Shown: positions 5,451-9,628 of the stretch, one piece after another | Layout: each line of letters begins with the position of its first letter | Numbering within the stretch: position 1 is the stretch's first letter | Assembly: GCA_002305575.1 (NCBI GenBank) | Contig: DBPP01000006.1 | Span: forward strand, 20,586-30,213 | Direction of reading: 5' to 3' | Length of the DNA: 9,628 nucleotides | DNA from: Ruminococcaceae bacterium UBA1417 | GTDB lineage: Bacteria; Bacillota; Clostridia; Oscillospirales; Acutalibacteraceae | Notes under the pieces: generated by a model | Told to the model about the DNA's origin: nothing | The model's input: the letters and a program-made list of their open reading frames with translations, nothing else | The model's database searches: none | Position numbers and translations under genes: made by a program

Positions 5451-5480
5451 TTGATAATCCGATGCGTTGTGTAGTATGAT
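5451..5480 (+). promoter_or_regulatory. Probable sigma-A promoter for asnS
   Basis: TTGATA (5451-5456), an 18-nt spacer and TATGAT (5475-5480) give a likely start near 5487 and a leader of about 60 nt. The leader contains a small GC hairpin (CGCCG 5505-5509 with CGGCG 5515-5519, TTTGC loop) upstream of the ribosome binding site. It is too short for a T-box and none is visible. There is no clear terminator between the MATE gene and this promoter, so some read-through is possible. Confidence 0.55.
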
Positions 5481-5546
5481 ATTTTATAACGTAGGTCAGC
5501 GGCGCGCCGTTTGCCGGCGTCTGTGAAGAAAGGAAAGGTCATACGT

Positions 5547-6941
5547 ATGAAAAGAACAGAAATTATGGCTCTGTACAAATCGCCCGAAACCTATAAGGAT
5601 ACTTCGGTTACGGTTTGCGGCTGGGCGAGATCGATTCGTGATTCAAAAGCGCTTGGATTCATCGACCTGAACGACGGCAGCTGCTTCAAAGGCGTTCAGA
5701 TCGTCTTTACGGCGGAAAATATAGACAATTATAAGGAAATTGCTTCGCAGAACGTCGGTGCAGCGCTGTGTGTGACCGGTACGTTCATCCTCACGCCGGA
5801 AGCCAAGCAGCCGTTTGAGATTCAGGCGACGTCGATTGTGGTGGAAGGTCCCTCCTCGCCGGAATATCCGTTGCAGAAGAAGCGGCACACGGTGGAATAT
5901 CTGCGCACTATCGCGCATTTGCGTCCGAGAACCAACCTGTTTAACGCGGCGTTCCGCGTGCGCTCTGCTGCGGCGTTTGCCATCCACAAATTCTTCAATG
6001 AAAACGGTTTTGTCTATGCGCACACGCCGATCATCACCGGCAGTGACTGCGAGGGGGCCGGCGAAATGTTCCAGATCACGACGCTGGATCTCGAAAACCC
6101 GCCCAGAACCGAAGATGGCAAAATCGATTACAGCAAAGATTTCTTCTCCAAACCGACCTCGCTTACCGTGTCTGGCCAGCTTGAAGGCGAGTGCATGGCG
6201 ATGGCGTTCGGTAAGATCTATACCTTTGGTCCCACCTTCCGTGCGGAGCGTTCCTTTACGCCGCGCCATGCCGGCGAATTTTGGATGGTGGAGCCCGAAA
6301 TCGCGTTTGCCGACCTCAACGACGATATGGACCTGATGGAAGCCATGATCAAATACATCATCCGCGACGTTATGGAACGCTGCCCGCAGGACATCGATTT
6401 CTTCAACCAGTTTGTCGATAAGGGTCTCAAAGAGCGCCTTGAGCATGTGGCCAGCTCCGATTTTGTCCGTATTTCCTATACGGATGCCATTAAGTTGCTC
6501 GAAAAGAACAACGATGCGTTTGAGTACAAGGTTTCTTGGGGCTGCGATTTGCAGACTGAGCACGAACGGTATCTGACGGAAAAACAGTTTGGAAAGCCGG
6601 TTTTCGTCACCGATTATCCGAAGGACATCAAGGCATTCTATATGCGCCTCAACGACGACGGTAAGACTGTTGCGGCGACGGACCTGCTTGTACCCGGCAT
6701 TGGCGAGCTTTGCGGCGCCAGCCAGAGAGAGGAACGCTACGACGTGCTGCTCAACCGCATCCGCGAGCTGGGACTCAAGGAGGAGGACTACTGGTGGTAC
6801 CTCGATTTGCGGCGCTTTGGTGGCAACAAGCATGCGGGCTTTGGCCTCGGTTTCGAACGCATGGTGATGTACCTCACCGGAATTGCCAACATCCGCGACG
6901 TGCTTCCCTTCCCGCGTACAACCGGGTCGGCGGAATTCTAA
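5547..6941 (+). CDS. asnS: Asparagine--tRNA ligase
   Basis: This class IIb aminoacyl-tRNA synthetase charges tRNA-Asn with asparagine in the cytoplasm using ATP. At 464 aa it has the usual bacterial length. The N-terminal OB-fold anticodon-binding domain spans about residues 18-110 (VTVCGWARSIRDSKALGFIDL). Class II motif 2 is at 231-251 (FRAERSFTPRHAGEF then WMVEPE) and motif 3 at 431-438 (GFGLGFER), followed by NIRDVLPFPR. The MFQITTLDLENPPR insertion and the SKDFF-x-KPTSLTVSGQLEGE region are typical of AsnRS rather than AspRS. The start is the ATG at 5547, with AGGAAAGG (5531-5538) 8 nt upstream. An in-frame TTG at 5511 sits in the leader and is rejected. The next gene makes aspartate, the precursor of asparagine. 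Confidence 0.98.
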   Translation: MKRTEIMALYKSPETYKDTSVTVCGWARSIRDSKALGFIDLNDGSCFKGVQIVFTAENIDNYKEIASQNVGAALCVTGTFILTPEAKQPFEIQATSIVVEGPSSPEYPLQKKRHTVEYLRTIAHLRPRTNLFNAAFRVRSAAAFAIHKFFNENGFVYAHTPIITGSDCEGAGEMFQITTLDLENPPRTEDGKIDYSKDFFSKPTSLTVSGQLEGECMAMAFGKIYTFGPTFRAERSFTPRHAGEFWMVEPEIAFADLNDDMDLMEAMIKYIIRDVMERCPQDIDFFNQFVDKGLKERLEHVASSDFVRISYTDAIKLLEKNNDAFEYKVSWGCDLQTEHERYLTEKQFGKPVFVTDYPKDIKAFYMRLNDDGKTVAATDLLVPGIGELCGASQREERYDVLLNRIRELGLKEEDYWWYLDLRRFGGNKHAGFGLGFERMVMYLTGIANIRDVLPFPRTTGSAEF

Positions 6942-7004
6942 ACGACGGCAGTTCCGGCAGAATCCACGGAAAAGGCGCTTTCCGGGCGCTTCAATCGTGC
7001 AAAA

Positions 7005-7050
7005 CAAGAAAAATGCAGGATTTTTAAATAAGTCTTGCATTTTTTTCTTG
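7005..7050 (+). terminator. A/T-rich inverted repeat after asnS, possible terminator
   Basis: CAAGAAAAATGCA (7005-7017) pairs with TGCATTTTTTTCTTG (7036-7050) with a 2-nt bulge in the T-run and an 18-nt loop. It is the only candidate terminator in the gap of about 200 bp after asnS, but the stem is weak and the long loop is unusual. A separate perfect hairpin, CGGAAA (6967-6972) with TTTCCG (6979-6984), lies just before it without a T-run. The right arm contains the -35 box of the next promoter. Confidence 0.4.
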
Positions 7051-7063
7051 TCTGTATTACAAT
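7035..7063 (+). promoter_or_regulatory. Probable sigma-A promoter for the aspartate aminotransferase
   Basis: TTGCAT (7035-7040), a 17-nt spacer and TACAAT (7058-7063) predict a transcript start near 7070 and a leader of about 69 nt. The -35 box is inside the right arm of the hairpin that follows asnS. A TTGACG at 7074-7079 has no matching -10 at 17 nt and was not chosen. Confidence 0.6.
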
Positions 7064-7138
7064 GGTAAAGGTTTTGACGCATAATTGCATGATGCTTTCT
7101 CTGAATAATGCAAATTTTATCATGATGGAGATGTTTTG

Positions 7139-8425
7139 ATGGCATACGCAAATCTGAGCCGTGCAGAGCTTGAACAGGTTCTGGCCGAGCAGACGGCGCT
7201 GTACAACGAATTGAAATCCAAGAAGCTTTCCCTGAATATGGCGCGCGGCAAGCCGAGTGCCGCCCAGCTTGACCTTGCGCTCGGCGTTCTGGAAGCGCTG
7301 AAGGCGAGAAGCGAATTCGCCAATTCCAACGGCGACGATTGCCGCAACTACGGCCTTTGGGATGGTCTTCCGGAAATGAAAAAGATCTTTTCCGACATGA
7401 TCGGTGTGCCGGCTTCCCAGATTATTCTCGGCAACAACTCGAGCCTCAACATGATGTTTGAGGTCATTTCTCGCGGCTATACGCACGGTTACAACGGCTG
7501 CACGCCGTGGTGCCGTCTGGATAAAATCAAATTCCTGTGCCCGGTGCCTGGCTATGACCGCCATTTTGGCATCACGGAATACTATGGATTTGAGATGATC
7601 AACATCCCGATGTATTCTACGGGGCCGGATATGGATCTCGTTGAAAAGCTGGTTGCCGAAGATGATTCCATCAAGGGCATCTGGTGTGTGCCGAAGTATT
7701 CGAACCCGACCGGTATCACTTACTCCGACGAGACGGTTCGGCGCTTTGCTGCGCTGCACCCGGCGGCAAAGGACTTCAAGATCATGTGGGATAACGCGTA
7801 CTGCGTACACGACCTTACCGATACGCCGGATACTCTCTTGAATCTTTATGACCTATGCTGCGAAAACGGGACGGAGGATCAGCTGATGATCTTTGCTTCT
7901 ACGTCGAAGATTTCCTTCCCGGGCGCCGGCGTCGCCGCACTTGCGACAAGCGACAACAACATCAAGGATTTCAAGGTGCATACGCTTACGCAGACCATTG
8001 GTCCGGATAAGCTCAATCAGCTGCGCCATGTGCTGTTTCTGCACGACATCAACGGTGTTCGCGCGCTGATGAAAGGCCACCGTGCAATCCTCGAGCCGAA
8101 GTTCAGACTTTGCGAATTGATGATGGAGGATGGGCTTGGTGATCTCGGCGTTGCGGAATGGAACAAGCCAAACGGCGGCTACTTTATCAGCGTCGACGTG
8201 CTGGACGGATGCGCCAAACGTGTGGTGCAGCTGTGCAAGGAAGCCGGCGTTGTGCTGACGGGTGCCGGTGCGACGTATCCGTACGGCAAGGACCCGCACG
8301 ACAGCAATATCCGTCTTGCACCGTCCTTCCCGCCGCTCGACGAATTGGAGCAGGCGATGGAGGTTTTCTGCGTATCAATCCGGCTTGCCGCGGCAGAAAA
8401 GCTGCTTGCAGCAAAGAATGCGTAA
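7139..8425 (+). CDS. Aspartate aminotransferase, subgroup Ic (PF12897 family)
   Basis: This PLP-dependent enzyme interconverts aspartate plus 2-oxoglutarate with oxaloacetate plus glutamate in the cytoplasm. The 428-aa protein has the marks of the PF12897 subgroup: LNMARGKPSAAQLDLAL near the N-terminus, GNNSSLNMM, NPTG at 189-192, the PLP-binding D218 and Y221 in WDNAYCVHDL, the Schiff-base lysine K257 in STSKISFPGAG, and the substrate-carboxylate arginine R392 in NIRLAPSFPP. This subgroup is distinct from the classic AspB/AspC forms; its Corynebacterium glutamicum member is an established aspartate aminotransferase. The ATG at 7139 is chosen over the TTG at 7136 because GGAG (7127-7130) is 8 nt away. 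The gene follows asnS on the same strand but has its own promoter. Confidence 0.93.
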   Translation: MAYANLSRAELEQVLAEQTALYNELKSKKLSLNMARGKPSAAQLDLALGVLEALKARSEFANSNGDDCRNYGLWDGLPEMKKIFSDMIGVPASQIILGNNSSLNMMFEVISRGYTHGYNGCTPWCRLDKIKFLCPVPGYDRHFGITEYYGFEMINIPMYSTGPDMDLVEKLVAEDDSIKGIWCVPKYSNPTGITYSDETVRRFAALHPAAKDFKIMWDNAYCVHDLTDTPDTLLNLYDLCCENGTEDQLMIFASTSKISFPGAGVAALATSDNNIKDFKVHTLTQTIGPDKLNQLRHVLFLHDINGVRALMKGHRAILEPKFRLCELMMEDGLGDLGVAEWNKPNGGYFISVDVLDGCAKRVVQLCKEAGVVLTGAGATYPYGKDPHDSNIRLAPSFPPLDELEQAMEVFCVSIRLAAAEKLLAAKNA

Positions 8426-8435
8426 ACACAATTGG

Positions 8436-8471
8436 AAAACGGCAGGCGCCTTTTAGGTGCCTGCCGTTTTT
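8436..8471. terminator. Bidirectional intrinsic terminator between convergent genes
   Basis: The arm at 8436-8450 pairs with 8456-8470 (15 bp, one G-U, core ACGGCAGGC) around a TTTTA loop. It has an A-run on the left and a T-run on the right. It ends the aminotransferase transcript on the plus strand. On the minus strand the stop codon of the AI-2E gene (8455-8453) sits in the loop, so the last codons of that protein form one arm. Confidence 0.95.
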
Positions 8472-9517
8472 GTACCCAGAATTCCGGCGCTTTTCAAGAG
8501 CTGGAAGAGGAAGAAGAAAAGGCCCGTATACGGGATTAACCAGAAATTCCCGGCGATTAAGCTGCAATAGACCGCGAAAAGCATGGCCAGAGCGGGTGTG
8601 CGCGTGACCTTGGAGACGAGGCGCGGCTCTATGATCTGTCGCACGACGGTCAAAAGGATCCAGCCGATAAATAGACCGGCTGCGTGAAAAAATTTGCCGC
8701 ACAAAAGCTGATAAACACAGATGGGGAGCAGCACTGTGCCCGGGCCGAGGACGGGGAAAATATCGGAAACGGTCACGATGATCGCCGTGATCAGCGGGTA
8801 TTTCATATCCAGTAAATTGAGGATGATAAACGATTCGCAGAAAGTTACGGTGTAGATGAGAAAGTAGGAGAGCGCGAAGCCTGCGGAGGTGCGCGAAAGA
8901 TCATGGATTGCGTGGCGCAGGCGCACGACGCGTTGTGTACCAAACCATCGGGCGGCCCAACGCGGCAGCTTTCCCCGCAATTGCAGAAAAACGCATGCAG
9001 AAACGGGAATTAGCGCCAAAAGCAGGAACAACGCGGGAATCGAGAGCAGCAGCTGCATCAGACTGTTCAGTGCAGGCAGAATAGCCTCTAAGTTGGAGGA
9101 CAAGGTTTCCGGTAAACGCTTTGCGGCAGCAGGAATCGCGGCAAGGCCCTGCTCCACCGCATTGCGAACGGCTGGCGCGAGGGCTTCGTATTCAAAATAG
9201 CCGCTACCCGAAAGAAAGGACACGAGTTCCCGGCCCAACCAGTAGAATAAAAGTCCGGCACCGACGAGAAAAAGCAGGAAGGCGCCCGTACCGGTAAGAA
9301 TTGCCGCGCGGCAGCGCGACATGTGCAACCTGTTTTCCAGAAATGCACAGGCGGGTTTTGCCAGAACCCCCAGCAGTACGCCGAGTACAAGAGGGAGGGA
9401 AAAGGCGAGCGTCTGAACAAAAAGGACAAAGGCGGCTGTGTAAAACGCAAAGAACAGGATGTACGATGCGTTTTCTCTTATAAGCGCCCGGATTCGTTTC
9501 AAAGCGTTCGCCCCCAT
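8453..9517 (-). CDS. AI-2E family (YtvI-like) integral membrane protein
   Basis: This is a 354-aa cytoplasmic-membrane protein of the AI-2E/PerM family (PF01594). It has about eight hydrophobic helices: two at the N-terminus, one near residue 80, then a soluble loop of about 60 residues, then helices to the end. The family signature in the C-terminal half is clear: DIFPVLGPGTVLLPICVYQLL, GWILLTVVRQIIEPRLVSK and AGNFWLIPYTGLF. The closest resemblance is to Bacillus YtvI, a sporulation-associated member, so a spore-forming host is plausible. Family functions range from autoinducer-2 export to Na+/H+ antiport, and I cannot choose between them. The ATG at 9517 is preferred; it has no strong Shine-Dalgarno. 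An in-frame GTG at 9577 would place the start inside a terminator-like hairpin. The gene is convergent with the aminotransferase and shares its terminator. Confidence 0.9.
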   Translation of the reverse strand: MGANALKRIRALIRENASYILFFAFYTAAFVLFVQTLAFSLPLVLGVLLGVLAKPACAFLENRLHMSRCRAAILTGTGAFLLFLVGAGLLFYWLGRELVSFLSGSGYFEYEALAPAVRNAVEQGLAAIPAAAKRLPETLSSNLEAILPALNSLMQLLLSIPALFLLLALIPVSACVFLQLRGKLPRWAARWFGTQRVVRLRHAIHDLSRTSAGFALSYFLIYTVTFCESFIILNLLDMKYPLITAIIVTVSDIFPVLGPGTVLLPICVYQLLCGKFFHAAGLFIGWILLTVVRQIIEPRLVSKVTRTPALAMLFAVYCSLIAGNFWLIPYTGLFFFLFQLLKSAGILGTKTAGT

Positions 9518-9544
9518 TTCGAATTCAGTATGTGCGGCGCAGAG

Positions 9545-9572
9545 AAAAAAATGCGAAACGTCCGGATTTCGC
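9545..9572 (-). terminator. Terminator-like hairpin just upstream of the AI-2E gene
   Basis: On the minus strand GCGAAA (9572-9567) pairs with TTTCGC (9558-9553) around an 8-nt loop and is followed by A and seven Ts (9551-9545). It ends 27 nt before the AI-2E start. It is either the terminator of a gene beyond the right edge or an attenuator in the AI-2E leader. A possible TATACA -10 box lies further upstream at 9602-9597 without a clear -35. Confidence 0.5.
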
Positions 9573-9628
9573 GTCACAAAACATGGCGTACAGGTGTGTA
9601 TAGAGTGAAAGACCTGCTAATAAAAGTC

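Noticed and set aside
5511..5546. N-terminal extension of AsnRS from a TTG at 5511
   Set aside because: No ribosome binding site precedes it, while the ATG at 5547 has AGGAAAGG at 8 nt and gives the usual 464-aa length.
5481..5546. T-box riboswitch in the asnS leader
   Set aside because: The leader is only about 60 nt, with no T-box core sequence, no specifier stem and no terminator before the gene.
6942..7138. Small RNA or tRNA gene between asnS and the aminotransferase
   Set aside because: No cloverleaf or CCA end is visible, and the region is explained by hairpins and a promoter.
5643..7151. Open frame of about 500 codons on the minus strand antisense to asnS
   Set aside because: It is fully opposite a certain asnS, has a low-complexity His/Arg-rich product, no ribosome binding site and no family resemblance. 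GC-rich codon bias on the sense strand keeps this frame open.
9518..9577. N-terminal extension of the AI-2E protein from a GTG at 9577
   Set aside because: The extra codons run through the hairpin and T-run at 9545-9572 and encode a polar, unhelpful segment before the first membrane helix.

Overview
The window reads as ordinary chromosome from a low-to-mid GC Gram-positive bacterium, most likely an anaerobic Clostridia lineage of the Oscillospiraceae/Ruminococcaceae type. The grounds are a clostridial-style QueH in place of QueG, an AI-2E/YtvI-like membrane protein of the kind found in spore formers, a DUF212 (YuiD-like) protein, strong purine-rich ribosome binding sites, and sigma-A promoters that often carry an extended -10. 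The lineage is inferred from protein families only. I see no mobile element, CRISPR array, tRNA, rRNA or phage gene.

Layout. Bases 1-174 (minus) hold the N-terminus of release factor 3, running off the left edge. Bases 326-1615 (plus) hold a small cluster of unrecognised cell-surface proteins: a secreted 176-aa protein, a possible translationally coupled Arg-rich 54-aa ORF, and a type I membrane protein of 183 aa. It ends at a 19-bp perfect terminator shared with the convergent DUF212 gene (1679-2170, minus). A 221-bp divergent region (2171-2391) carries two back-to-back sigma-A promoters and feeds a queH-amidohydrolase pair (2392-3832, plus) that overlaps by 17 nt. After a terminator comes a MATE efflux transporter (4048-5415, plus) with its own promoter and two operator-like palindromes. 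Then follow asparaginyl-tRNA synthetase asnS (5547-6941, plus) and a subgroup Ic aspartate aminotransferase (7139-8425, plus). A bidirectional terminator separates these from a convergent AI-2E family membrane protein (8453-9517, minus).

How the genes fit together. Several act in translation: RF3 in termination, QueH in tRNA queuosine modification and AsnRS in charging tRNA-Asn. The aminotransferase makes the aspartate from which asparagine is derived. The remainder is envelope or transport. Nothing forms an obvious novel defence or mobile system.

The most interesting points are regulatory. The release factor 3 gene probably starts at a TTG, because its nearest upstream ATG lies inside the -10 box. 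The queH mRNA looks leaderless. The MATE promoter carries paired palindromes. Two minus-strand genes have terminator-like hairpins just upstream. The surface cluster at 326-1615 is the only part without a recognised family and is the best place to look for undescribed biology.
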